A DNA stretch of 48,315 nucleotides from Oscillospiraceae bacterium. GTDB lineage: Bacteria > Bacillota > Clostridia > Oscillospirales > Oscillospiraceae. The notes under the pieces are model-generated. The model ran no database searches. It saw nothing but the letters and a program-made list of their open reading frames with translations, and was not told the DNA's origin. How positions within the stretch are numbered: position 1 is the stretch's first letter; every line of letters begins with the position of its first letter. The position numbers and the translations under genes are program-made. The stretch is from assembly GCA_017540565.1 (NCBI GenBank), contig JAFYAU010000002.1:1-48315 (forward strand). The letters run 5' to 3'. Shown here piece by piece: positions 38,994 to 47,198 of the stretch.

Positions 38994-39974
38994 TCAGATA
39001 AAGGGCAGGTCCTGGAAAGCGGGATATCCGTAGGCGCTCTCCGCGCCGGTCGCGGCTCTCGTGATCGCCTCGCTGGTCACGAGAGCGGCCAGCGTCCCGA
39101 CCACGTCCTGGTCCGCCATCTCCCGTCCGACGGACAGCGCGTAGACGCTGTCGCCGTCCACCGTCATGTGGACCGGGCTGATGGAGCGGGCGTACCCGTC
39201 GTGCGCCATCCCGGCGATCTTCGTCAGCTGGGCCTTCGAAAACAGCGCGTTCGTCACGACGGCGCACAGGGTGGTGTTCCCCGTGAACTTGTTCTCCACG
39301 ATGCTCATGGAATCCATCATATACGCCGGGGTCCCGCGGAAGGCCTTGCCGTCGCGCGTCAGCATGCCGGCGACCTGCCGTCCGGTCCTCCAGTCGAACA
39401 CGTCGCCCATGGCGTTGAGGACCACGACGGCCCCGACCTGCACCTCGCCGATCTGCACGGCGTAGCTGCCGATCCCCGTCTTCATGCAGCAGTCCATCCC
39501 GGTGTATTTCCCGACGGTGGCGCCGCAGCCGGCGCCGTAGTTTCCGTCCCGGTAATTCGGTTCGTCGAGGGCGCGCCTGGCTGCCTCGTAGCCCATGGCC
39601 TCGTCCGGCCGGACGGAGGGATCCCCCACCGTCAGGTCGAAGATCCCGGACTGCACGACCAGCGGCACCCGGGTCACGCCGACGTCGAAGCCGATGCCTC
39701 TCTCTTCGAGGCACTTCATCACTCCGCCCGCGGCGGCAAGGCCGAAGGCGCTTCCGCCGGCCAGCACCACCGCGTGGATCAGTTTCGCGGACATCAGGGG
39801 ATCCAGCAGCTGGATCTCCCGGGAGGCGGGGCCTCCGCCCCGCACGTCGATGCCCGCGCGCATGCCGTCGGGGCAGAGCAGCACGGTGCAGCCCGTTCCC
39901 GCCTCCGCGTCCTCCGCCTGCCCGATGGCGAGCGGCCGGATGTCACGGATGGAGATCTCTCTCATTTCGCTCAT
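38994..39974 (-). CDS. P1-family peptidase (DmpA/BapA-type aminopeptidase)
   Basis: A 326-aa N-terminal-nucleophile hydrolase. Early segments VDVRGGGPASREIQLLDP and HAVVLAGGSAFGLAAAGGVM are typical of the family. The self-cleavage site is probably in KFTGNTTLCAVVTNALFSK, where a threonine would become the new N-terminus; DmpA uses serine at this place. Members are L-aminopeptidases, D-amidases or beta-peptidases. No signal peptide is seen. It is 13 nt from the genes on either side, within a run of six minus-strand genes. Confidence 0.9.
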   Translation of the reverse strand: MSEMREISIRDIRPLAIGQAEDAEAGTGCTVLLCPDGMRAGIDVRGGGPASREIQLLDPLMSAKLIHAVVLAGGSAFGLAAAGGVMKCLEERGIGFDVGVTRVPLVVQSGIFDLTVGDPSVRPDEAMGYEAARRALDEPNYRDGNYGAGCGATVGKYTGMDCCMKTGIGSYAVQIGEVQVGAVVVLNAMGDVFDWRTGRQVAGMLTRDGKAFRGTPAYMMDSMSIVENKFTGNTTLCAVVTNALFSKAQLTKIAGMAHDGYARSISPVHMTVDGDSVYALSVGREMADQDVVGTLAALVTSEAITRAATGAESAYGYPAFQDLPFI

Positions 39975-39987
39975 GGCGTTTCCTCCC

Positions 39988-40872
39988 TCAGCCGCCGCTG
40001 TCGGTGATCTCCGCGATGTCCACGGAGCTTCTGTGGACGTCGATCCGGAAGACCCTCTCCGTGCCGTCCGGCGCTCTCAGGATGAACTTCGTCTCGCCGG
40101 TCTTCCGGAAGCTGGCCTTCACCATGTGGTCCTGGATGTTCTCGTCGAAATCGATATACACTTCTCCGAAGGACTCATCCTCCAGCGACGCCTCGTACGA
40201 GCCGTCGAACTCCACCCCCTGAGACCCGTTGTTCACGAGCAGGACGGTGTTGTACGCGCTCCTCTCCCCCGTGACCGCGAGGACCGTCGCCGCGGCGATG
40301 ATCATGAGGCTGAGGATGAGGCCGATGGTCCGGAGCCGCTTCGCCGCGAAGACGAACAGCGGATAGATGACCAGGGTGGCCGCGCAGAACAGCGCGCTGA
40401 GCAGATGCCGCGGGAAATACGAGAGCGTCTCCCGCAGGAACGACCAGTAGTGATAGCCCACGAAGAGCAGGATGGGCACGAGGATCAGCAGGCTCCACCA
40501 CTTGTTTTTCCTCATGAAGTACCCGACGAAGCCCATGGGGAACGTGCACAGCGTCCAGACGAACCAGCCCGGATAGTAGCGGAAAATCCCCCAGCCGTAG
40601 GCGTTGAACGGCACCTGGACCAGGTAGACCAGCGGCTGGCTGATGAGGAAGAACACGATGCACTTCAGGGCCGAGTCGAGCGGCGTTTTGCTGTTGACGA
40701 TGATGATGATCCCGAAAAGCACCCACCACTCGAAGGTGATGCTGATGTCCGCGAAGGACGTGTCCTTCGTGATCGGGAGCGCCGCCATGACGCCGGTGTA
40801 GACGCCGGCGATGACGGCGAAGATGATCAGTTTTGGCCAGGTCATGTTGATCCGGCCGAACAGTTTTTTCAT
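39988..40872 (-). CDS. Polytopic membrane protein of unknown function
   Basis: A 294-aa protein with about seven membrane helices in the first 210 residues (LIIFAVIAGVYTGVMAALPI, WWVLFGIIIIVNSK, LKCIVFFLISQPLVYLVQVP, FVWTLCTFPMGFVGYFM, WWSLLILVPILLFVGYHYW, LLSALFCAATLVIYPLFVF, GLILSLMIIAAATVLAV). A C-terminal outside domain (NTVLLVNNGSQGVEF ... DENIQDHMVKASF) looks beta-rich and Ig-like. I do not recognise the family. It sits between a CPBP protease and a P1 peptidase and may share their operon. Confidence 0.75.
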   Translation of the reverse strand: MKKLFGRINMTWPKLIIFAVIAGVYTGVMAALPITKDTSFADISITFEWWVLFGIIIIVNSKTPLDSALKCIVFFLISQPLVYLVQVPFNAYGWGIFRYYPGWFVWTLCTFPMGFVGYFMRKNKWWSLLILVPILLFVGYHYWSFLRETLSYFPRHLLSALFCAATLVIYPLFVFAAKRLRTIGLILSLMIIAAATVLAVTGERSAYNTVLLVNNGSQGVEFDGSYEASLEDESFGEVYIDFDENIQDHMVKASFRKTGETKFILRAPDGTERVFRIDVHRSSVDIAEITDSGG

Positions 40873-40951
40873 AACGGTCCCTCCGGGTCCTGCCGCGGCC
40901 GCGTCTGTCTGCGCGCGCCGCAGCGGTCTTTCTGAAGTTTCCGGCCGGCTC

Positions 40952-42001
40952 TCAGCCGTCCGCGTCCTCCGGGTCCCGGCCGGGCGCCGGGGCGTCCGTC
41001 TCCGGCAGGCGCACCAGTTCGGCGTCCTGACGGAGCTCGAACGCGCCTGTCTTCCTCTCTTTCCTCCTCCGCCTCTTCTCCTCGAAGGGGGCGATATCGT
41101 CGCGCTGCACCCGGTCGAACAGGGAGGTCTTCCTCTTCAGGATCAGCAGGACGATCAGGGCGGCCGCGTCGACGGCGATGCTGATCAGCATCCCGGGCAC
41201 GGAGATCTCCGAGCCGACCTCTCCGTATCCCAGTCCGGTCAGATAGAAGGCGGCCATGTTGTTCACGATATGCATGGCGCAGGAGGCCTCCAGGCCGCCC
41301 GTCAGCCACGCCGCCGCGCCGAACGCGAGGCCGGTGAACACGATCGTGATCACGCCGTAGACGTTGTACGGGTGGAGCGCCGCGAAGGCGGCCGCCTGCA
41401 GGGCGATCGCCAGCAGGGGCAGGCGGAACCAGGAGCCCACCGACTGCATCACGAGGCCGCGGAAGCAGTACTCCTCCGCAACGCACTGCAGCGGGCCCAG
41501 CACGGTGACGAGCACGAAGCCCGCCAGGGTGAACCCGACCGGACCGGACGGCCCCTCGAGAAGGGACGGCACCACCGACGGGATCCCGTAGATCACGAGC
41601 CCGACGAGGAGGCATACGCCGAACACCGGCCACCGCCACCCACCCATCGAGGACGAGTAGGACGACCAGGGGCGGTCGCGCACGATCCGGCCGGCCAGCG
41701 CCAGCGACGGAAGCATGACGGCGACGCTCCCGAGGAGGCCCACCGCGCCCGCGGCGGAGTAGACGTCGAAGGTGTCGTAGCCCCCCAGCAGTCCGTTGAT
41801 ATACCCCGCGAAGTCGCCGGCGATCAGGCCTCCCGCCAGGGTGGCGACCGTCGAGAACGCGATATAGAAGACGGCGAACAGCACAAGCACCAGTATGGGC
41901 TTGAACCAGCGCCATGTGGAAAACTGCCTGGGATAGCCGGTGTATTCCCGGCGCACGGCCGGGCGCTGTTCCGGCGCCGGCTGCAGTTCGGTCTCTGTCA
42001 T
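40952..42001 (-). CDS. CPBP-family intramembrane metalloprotease (CAAX protease-like)
   Basis: A 349-aa protein with about eight membrane helices. The three CPBP motifs are present: VAEEYCFRGLVMQ (EExxxR), FAALHP (FxxxH) and AMHIVNNMAAF (HxxxN), which bind the catalytic zinc. The N-terminal 30 residues and the charged C-terminal 60 residues are cytoplasmic and rich in Pro, Arg and Glu. Such proteases process prenylated or bacteriocin-like peptides in some systems; no peptide substrate gene is visible here. It is 22 nt downstream of the glycosidase gene. Confidence 0.88.
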   Translation of the reverse strand: MTETELQPAPEQRPAVRREYTGYPRQFSTWRWFKPILVLVLFAVFYIAFSTVATLAGGLIAGDFAGYINGLLGGYDTFDVYSAAGAVGLLGSVAVMLPSLALAGRIVRDRPWSSYSSSMGGWRWPVFGVCLLVGLVIYGIPSVVPSLLEGPSGPVGFTLAGFVLVTVLGPLQCVAEEYCFRGLVMQSVGSWFRLPLLAIALQAAAFAALHPYNVYGVITIVFTGLAFGAAAWLTGGLEASCAMHIVNNMAAFYLTGLGYGEVGSEISVPGMLISIAVDAAALIVLLILKRKTSLFDRVQRDDIAPFEEKRRRRKERKTGAFELRQDAELVRLPETDAPAPGRDPEDADG

Positions 42002-42023
42002 GACTTTCCCTTCCTTCCGGTCC

Positions 42024-43802
42024 TCAGCCGAGCAGATACCCGGCGAGGATCATGAACACGCCGGCGGTCCACGCCGACCAGTGCTGCGTGTCGTTCACGC
42101 CGATGGCCCGGTCGTCCCCCTGTCCGGTGACCGGGTCGTGCATGTGATACATGCCGAAGTCCCGCAGGGTGTCCGCGTAGCGCCTCGCGACGTCCCTGGC
42201 CTCCTTCTCCCGGCCGCAGGCCGCCAGACCCATGGCCACCAGGCAGGTCGTGGGCGTCTGGATGGTGCCCCGGGACCAGCCGTGCTCCAGATAGGGGCTG
42301 TCCAGCGCCTCGGATGGCACGCCGTACTTCGTGATGTTCACGTCCTCCCGGAACAGGTCGGCCACGACCGTGTCGACCACCTCATCGGGCAGATGCCGGC
42401 CCATGAGCAGCGGGGTGAAGAAGCCGATCGGCTTCGCCTTCACCGGGGCGCCGGTCCCGGCGCGGAACGCGGTGAACCGCTTCCCGTCCCACAGCTTCTC
42501 CAGGGTACGGGCGGCGAGGGCGTCCGCCTCGGCGGACCATTTTTCAGCGTCCTCCCCGCGGCCCAGGTCGTCCGCCAGGCGCGCCAGCGCGTCGGCGAAG
42601 CACACGAGGTATGCGGCCAGTTCGGGATTCGCCACGGGCACGCCGGCGCTGAAGATCGTGCTCTCGTCGCAGCCGCTCTCGTCGGCGTGGTGGTACTCCG
42701 GCAGTCCGTCGTGGTCCAGGTCGCGGTAGTTGCGGTAGAAGTCCCAGAGCAGGGACATCTCTCCGTACAGCTTCTCCTTGTCCTCGGCAGGAATCACCGA
42801 CACGTCCGCATGGTCGTACAGCCAGTTCAGGGCGACGCCGTAGAGCGGGGGCTTGAAGGACTGGTAGATGACCTCCATCTCGTCGATGTGGTCGGGGATC
42901 TGCCCGGAGGGCAGCTGGTAGTCGAAGACGGACTGGATCAGGTCCCAGGCGAAACGCGGGTCCCTGCAGTTGCCCATGGCCTGGAAGGCCTGCTGCCAGC
43001 CGAAGCAGTGGCCGAACTCCTGGTGCATCATGATGCACATCTCGTGGCGGAACCGGCTGCCCGGGAACGGGACGCGCGTGTGCGTCCACACCAGCCAGGC
43101 GGCCTTTTCGCGGCACTCCGCGTACTCCGGCGGGAAGGCCGGCGCGCAGCGGCCGAGGTACTCCTCGAACTCCGCCTGCACGGCCTTCACGGATTCACGG
43201 TAGTCCGGGAAGCTCTCCCGCAGCACGGGCTCGGCGTCGAACTCCTCCACGGCCACGTCCACGACGCCGTTCTCGTCCGGGTTCCAGACGCTGTTCATGT
43301 ACAGGTTCTGCATCGCCCGGAAATCGTAGGGGGCGTCCATCTCCAGCGTCCCGGTGACCGGCACGAACAGCCAGTTGACGGCCGTCTTGCAGGTGACCAG
43401 CTGCCAGGTCCCGTCCAGCATGTCCTTGACGATGCTGTGGAAGGCCTCCATAGGGGCGTTCAGCGACAGGCTCAGGCCGTCCTCCCCGTGGAACTGCACC
43501 AGGAACTTCTCCGAGATGCAGATGCGCATGGTCCCGTAGTCCGACTCCAGCAGCACCTCGCTGGGCGTGGTGGACACGGCGAACGGCACGGGCATCCCGT
43601 CCTTCATCAGGCGGATCTTCGCCACCCGGTTCGTGGCGTTCACGCCGGAATAGCCGAAGCCGATGGAGCGGGTCGTGCCGAGCCACAGGTTGCTGTGGCC
43701 GAAATGGTCCTTTCCCGCCGGGCCCTGCGTCACGATGAAAAACGATCCCTTTCTCCCGAAAGGCGCGCTGTGCAGGTCGATAAAGCTGTGACAGGTCTTC
43801 AT
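42024..43802 (-). CDS. GH63-like (alpha/alpha)6 glycoside hydrolase
   Basis: A 592-aa cytoplasmic glycosidase-like protein. The N-terminal third is a beta domain (LWLGTTRSIGFGYSGVNATN). The rest is an (alpha/alpha)6 barrel with FGWQQAFQAMGN, SGQIPDHIDEMEV, EYHHADESGCDESTIF (candidate catalytic acid) and YLEHGWSRGTIQTPTTCLVA, which resemble GH63 glucosidases and mannosylglycerate hydrolases. I start at ATG 43802 (MKTCHSFIDLHSA), with GGAGGAG about 6 nt upstream; the frame is open further upstream without support. The substrate is unknown. Confidence 0.8.
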   Translation of the reverse strand: MKTCHSFIDLHSAPFGRKGSFFIVTQGPAGKDHFGHSNLWLGTTRSIGFGYSGVNATNRVAKIRLMKDGMPVPFAVSTTPSEVLLESDYGTMRICISEKFLVQFHGEDGLSLSLNAPMEAFHSIVKDMLDGTWQLVTCKTAVNWLFVPVTGTLEMDAPYDFRAMQNLYMNSVWNPDENGVVDVAVEEFDAEPVLRESFPDYRESVKAVQAEFEEYLGRCAPAFPPEYAECREKAAWLVWTHTRVPFPGSRFRHEMCIMMHQEFGHCFGWQQAFQAMGNCRDPRFAWDLIQSVFDYQLPSGQIPDHIDEMEVIYQSFKPPLYGVALNWLYDHADVSVIPAEDKEKLYGEMSLLWDFYRNYRDLDHDGLPEYHHADESGCDESTIFSAGVPVANPELAAYLVCFADALARLADDLGRGEDAEKWSAEADALAARTLEKLWDGKRFTAFRAGTGAPVKAKPIGFFTPLLMGRHLPDEVVDTVVADLFREDVNITKYGVPSEALDSPYLEHGWSRGTIQTPTTCLVAMGLAACGREKEARDVARRYADTLRDFGMYHMHDPVTGQGDDRAIGVNDTQHWSAWTAGVFMILAGYLLG

Positions 43803-44160
43803 GTCGTCTCCTCCTCCCGGCCGCCGGACGGCCGTCCGTTTTCCCGGCATACGCCGGGACTCTATTCACCCGTAATGGTAACGGATTCCGGGCGAATATG
43901 CAACCGTTTCGCTTTCCTTCCATGCGTTTTCCCTTCCTGAGACACGCCTTCGGCAGGAAAGGGGGCAGCCGATCCCCCGCAGAAAAACCGACGGGGACAG
44001 TTGACAGTCCCGCCATTGAGTGCACGCTGAATGATCTTCATCCGCTCATCATTCAGCCGGTTTTGACGCCCTGGGATAGTTTTTGGAATACATTCCAAAA
44101 ACTATTGATTTTTCCATTCTTTTTGGATATACTTTTCTCGAGAAAAAACGGAGGTGCGCC
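43803..44160. other. Intergenic region with a 28-bp palindrome and promoter
   Basis: No gene is supported in 43803-44076. TAGTTTTTGGAAT/ATTCCAAAAACTA (44077-44089 with 44092-44104) is a perfect 13-bp inverted repeat with a 2-bp centre. It directly abuts a promoter TTGATT (44105-44110), 17-bp spacer, TATACT (44128-44133). The palindrome is a likely operator for the ATPase gene downstream. The transition from GC-rich to AT-richer DNA falls in this region. Confidence 0.65.
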
Positions 44161-45381
44161 ATGGCACAGCAAAGACTGGAACGAAAAGAATATCTGGATA
44201 AACTGATCGGCTTTCGCGATAAGCAGCTGATCAAGGTGGTGACCGGCGTCCGGCGCTGCGGCAAGTCGACATTGCTGGAGATATACCAGGACTATCTGCG
44301 CGCAAACGGAGTGGAAGAGGAGCAGATCGTAGCCATTAATCTGGAAGACTATGACTTCTTTGCGCTCCGTGAGCCCGCTGCACTCCACACATATATCAAG
44401 GATCGTCTCGTACCCGGGAAAATGACATATGTGTTTGTCGATGAAATACAGCATTGCACCGACTTTCCTTCTGTGATCGACAGCCTCTATATCCGGAAAA
44501 ACGTCGATGTATATCTCACCGGCTCCAACGCCTACATGCTTTCCAGCGAGATCGCCACGCTGATCTCGGGGAGATATGTTGAGATAAAAATGCTGCCTCT
44601 GTCTTTCCGTGAATATGCGCTCGCAGCCGGGGACAATGACAGCCTTGCGTCAAAGTATCGGGAGTACATCCAGGGAAGCTCCTTCCCCTATGCGCTGGAG
44701 CTGAAGGACGATCCCGGCGCGCTGCGTGATTATTTGGAGGGCGTTTACCATACCATCGTCGTTAAGGATATCGCCGCACGCAAAAAGATTTCGGACACCA
44801 TGATGCTGGAGAGTGTGACACGCTTTGTGTTCGACAGCATCGGCAGCCAGCTTTCAACAAAAAAAATAGCAGATACCATGACCTCTTCCGGCAGAAAGAT
44901 CGACGTAAAGACTGTGGAGCGGTACCTTGAAGGTCTGATGGAGAGTTTCATCATCTATCAGGCAAAGCGCTACAACATTCGCGGAAAACAGTATCTGAAG
45001 ACGTTGGAAAAATACTATGTGGCCGATATCGGTATGCGCTATATGCTGCTCGGCACAAGCGGCACGGACGTGGGGCACATCCTTGAGAACACCGTTTATC
45101 TGGAACTGCTCCGCAGAGGATATGAGGTCTATATCGGAAAGATCGACGATCTGGAAGTGGATTTTGTTGCTCGAGGGAACAAAGGGGTGCAGTATATTCA
45201 GGTCGCAGCAAGTGTCCGGGACGAAAACACTCTCAGTCGGGAGCTTGCCTCCCTGCAACGCATTTCCGACAACTATCCCAAAGTGATACTGACCCTTGAT
45301 GAAGATCCCGAAGCGGATTATGAAGGTATCCGCCGGATCAATGCGCTGGACTGGCTGGTTGGAAAAGCAGGATCAAACTGA
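44161..45381 (+). CDS. AAA ATPase with DUF4143 domain
   Basis: A 406-aa protein of the AAA_14/DUF4143 group. Walker A is GVRRCGKSTLL, Walker B is YVFVDEIQHCTDF, and sensor-like LTGSNAYMLSSEIATLISGR with LPLSFREYALAAG follows. The C-terminal DUF4143 part has a nuclease-like LEVDFVARGNKGVQYIQVAA (D..D/E-x-K-like, with Q at the usual K). GGAGGTG precedes ATG 44161. These ATPases are common, variable accessory genes in anaerobes; a defence or nucleic-acid role is only suspected. Base composition is lower in GC than the preceding core. Confidence 0.88.
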   Translation: MAQQRLERKEYLDKLIGFRDKQLIKVVTGVRRCGKSTLLEIYQDYLRANGVEEEQIVAINLEDYDFFALREPAALHTYIKDRLVPGKMTYVFVDEIQHCTDFPSVIDSLYIRKNVDVYLTGSNAYMLSSEIATLISGRYVEIKMLPLSFREYALAAGDNDSLASKYREYIQGSSFPYALELKDDPGALRDYLEGVYHTIVVKDIAARKKISDTMMLESVTRFVFDSIGSQLSTKKIADTMTSSGRKIDVKTVERYLEGLMESFIIYQAKRYNIRGKQYLKTLEKYYVADIGMRYMLLGTSGTDVGHILENTVYLELLRRGYEVYIGKIDDLEVDFVARGNKGVQYIQVAASVRDENTLSRELASLQRISDNYPKVILTLDEDPEADYEGIRRINALDWLVGKAGSN

Positions 45382-45581
45382 AGATCCGAATCGGTTTTCA
45401 ATCGGCAGGGAAACCGCCTGAATGCCTTGATTATGCATTGCTCCGCGAGTTTGCCCTCCTCCGCGTGAAGGAGCGCGGGCCGGTGTTCACCGCTGTCCCT
45501 GATGCATTCATGCCCTGCCGGCGCGATATCGGGAAAGAACTGAACGGCAGCGCTTCAGATGATCTGACAGATACGATGTGA
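45378..45581 (+). pseudogene. Open fragment of an unknown protein
   Basis: From 45378 a 67-codon stretch reads KIRIGFQSAGKPPECLDYAL, then LREFALLRVKERGPVFTAVP, then DAFMPCRRDIGKELNGSASD and a stop at 45581. It looks protein-like, overlaps the ATPase stop and has no start or ribosome binding site of its own. I do not recognise it. It is likely the C-terminal remnant of a gene removed when the ATPase gene arrived. Confidence 0.35.
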
Positions 45582-45612
45582 CACCCGAACATAAATAGCA
45601 GACATGGCAAAG

Positions 45613-45648
45613 AAAAAGCCTGCACATTGTCCGTGCAGGCTTTTTCTC
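45613..45648. terminator. Bidirectional terminator
   Basis: AAAAAGCCTGCAC pairs with GTGCAGGCTTTTT (45613-45625 with 45633-45645) around a 7-nt loop. It ends the flavodoxin operon on the minus strand and the fragment or ATPase unit on the + strand. Confidence 0.9.
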
Positions 45649-45760
45649 TGTTCCAGCCCTGTCAGGCAGAAACCCGGATCAGTTTTCTTCAAGACTGTCT
45701 TATGAGCACCGCCCGCGCGGGTGTCGGCGCTTGTGCACTGTCCGTTCCTTATCGCATCTG

Positions 45761-46189
45761 TCAGGCCAGCGCCCTGCCGAGCGCGCGGCAGGCCTCCGCG
45801 CCCTCGGCGTCGGGGGTCTCGCAGCAGATGACGCTGTCGCAGGCCAGCGCGATGCCCGCGCTCCCGGCCTGGTCCTCCCACGTCCTCATCCATTCGCCGT
45901 CTCCCCAGCCGTAGGAACCGAAGAGGGTGACTTTCTTCCCGCCCAGCTTTTTGCGGCAGGCCTCGTAGACCGGCAGGAACACCGTGTCCTCCAGTTCCTC
46001 CGCGCCCATGGCCGGGCATCCGAAAGCCGCGGCGTCGCACGCGGCGACTTCCGCGTCCTGCCCCTTGTCCGGGTCGGCGAAGAGGAGGACCGGCTCTCCG
46101 CCCGCCTCCTTCACTCCCGCGGCCACCTCATTGGCCATCGCCTCCGTATTGCCGGAGCCGCTCCAGTACACGATCGCTACTCTGCCCAT
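45761..46189 (-). CDS. Flavodoxin
   Basis: A 142-aa short-chain flavodoxin, a low-potential FMN electron carrier. The phosphate-binding loop is IVYWSGSGNTEAMA at the N-terminus; later FMN-contact segments are AFGCPAMGAEELED and LFGSYGWGDGEWM. The ATG at 46189 has AAGGATG upstream; a GTG at 46195 is also possible. It is 7 nt after DUF3793, a pairing I recall from iron-responsive operons in Clostridia, so expression under iron limitation or another stress is plausible. Confidence 0.92.
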   Translation of the reverse strand: MGRVAIVYWSGSGNTEAMANEVAAGVKEAGGEPVLLFADPDKGQDAEVAACDAAAFGCPAMGAEELEDTVFLPVYEACRKKLGGKKVTLFGSYGWGDGEWMRTWEDQAGSAGIALACDSVICCETPDAEGAEACRALGRALA

Positions 46190-46196
46190 CGTCACA

Positions 46197-46763
46197 TCAT
46201 CCTTTCCCGGAGCCGCCCGTCACCGCCAGGAGTTCCAGACTGCATCCGCTCCTGTACCGTTTCGTATACAGCTCCGTGCATTTTTTGTATTTCACGAAAA
46301 CCCTGCGCGCCGCCTCCATGTCGCCGTAGACCTTCCACATGCCTGCGGCCTTGCAGTTCGCCGCGCGGTTTTCCATGAATCCCTTCACGTCCTCCGGAGG
46401 ATACCCGAGGAACAGGCCGATCTCGTGCGGGAACTCCTCCCTCTTCCTCAGCCGGCCGAACAGGTCGGCGAGCGGACGGTACACGCAGCCCGGCTCATAC
46501 CCGGACGCCTCCAGCATCACGGCGGCCCTCCGGTCACGCAGGTCCTCCGCCAGCCTTCCCGGCCGGAACAGATACAGCAGCGCCCGTTTTTCCGAGAACC
46601 GCGCGGCCAGCATCACGAGCCCCTTCTCCCTGAAGCGCCGGTTGAACTCCCGGATATCCCCGAGCATCCGCTCGCGGGAGCCGCAAGGGCAGCTGAAAAG
46701 GCTTCCCGTCTTGATGCCCGCCAGCGTCGGCGCGCAGTATCTGACGATCATCTCCTCCGGCAT
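46197..46763 (-). CDS. DUF3793 family protein
   Basis: A 188-aa protein. The family start is clear: MIVRYCAPTLAGIKTGSLFS followed by CPCGSRERML. Later segments are LYLFRPGRLAEDL and GLFLGYPPEDVKGFMENRAA, then NCKAAGMWKVYGD. Several cysteines and the GYPPEDV motif are conserved in this family as I remember it. The function is unknown; it is often beside flavodoxin and Feo iron-uptake genes. GAGGAGA stands before ATG 46763. Confidence 0.88.
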   Translation of the reverse strand: MPEEMIVRYCAPTLAGIKTGSLFSCPCGSRERMLGDIREFNRRFREKGLVMLAARFSEKRALLYLFRPGRLAEDLRDRRAAVMLEASGYEPGCVYRPLADLFGRLRKREEFPHEIGLFLGYPPEDVKGFMENRAANCKAAGMWKVYGDMEAARRVFVKYKKCTELYTKRYRSGCSLELLAVTGGSGKG

Positions 46764-46773
46764 CGCGCTCTCC

Positions 46774-46923
46774 TCACACGGTACGCGTACCGTTTCCGGT
46801 TCCCGTTCCGCTTCTTTTTCTCTCCAGGCGCTCGCATCCGCGCCGGATGCCCGCCTTCAGGCCGCACATGCCGGCCGCGATCACGAGGCCGGCGGCGACT
46901 CCCTGCACTCCGTTCAGAAGCAT
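46774..46923 (-). CDS. 49-aa membrane peptide, first gene of the DUF3793-flavodoxin operon
   Basis: A short gene starting at ATG 46923 with a near-perfect GAAGGAGGTG ribosome binding site. The product has one hydrophobic helix (VQGVAAGLVIAAGMCGLKAG), two cysteines and a basic tail (CERLERKRSGTG). It ends 10 nt before DUF3793. Its position and shape resemble the small FeoB-associated Cys-containing membrane proteins of Clostridia, but the match is not specific. The strong translation signal is the main support. Confidence 0.65.
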   Translation of the reverse strand: MLLNGVQGVAAGLVIAAGMCGLKAGIRRGCERLERKRSGTGTGNGTRTV

Positions 46924-46936
46924 GGCGCACCTCCTT

Positions 46937-46970
46937 CGGTCAATAGTTAGCCGCCGCTAACTATTGACCG
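46937..46970 (-). promoter_or_regulatory. Perfect 15-bp inverted repeat operator in the promoter
   Basis: CGGTCAATAGTTAGC and GCTAACTATTGACCG (46937-46951 with 46956-46970) flank a 4-nt centre. It ends next to the ribosome binding site of the 49-aa gene. A TTGACA (46997-46992) with TATCCG (46974-46969) is a plausible promoter, so the dyad would cover the transcription start. The GTTAGC/GCTAAC half-sites resemble MarR-type operators. Confidence 0.7.
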
Positions 46971-47042
46971 GATACCACGGCCGTCGGGGCCTGTCAAGCC
47001 CCCTCTTCCCCGTTTCCGGCCTTTCCCGCAGGCGGAGATGCA

Positions 47043-47076
47043 AGACCGCCGCGGAAGGGCTCTTCCGCGGCGGTCT
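47043..47076. repeat. GC-rich hairpin
   Basis: AGACCGCCGCGGAAG pairs perfectly with CTTCCGCGGCGGTCT around GGCT. No U-tract follows on either strand. It lies between the DUF4143 gene at the right edge and the flavodoxin operon. Confidence 0.6.
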
Positions 47077-47198
47077 CCGGACCCGTCCGTCCTATGTCCG
47101 GTCTTCTGTTCACTTCATCCCCCGAGGCGCCCGGAACAGCCCGGCTTTCTCCCTGGGTCCGCGTCCGGGCTGCCTATATTTGTTTAATACGTAAAATG

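Noticed and set aside
43862..44098. Minus-strand frame of 78 codons in the gap before the ATPase gene
   Set aside because: It spans the 28-bp palindrome, has no ribosome binding site and no recognisable motif.
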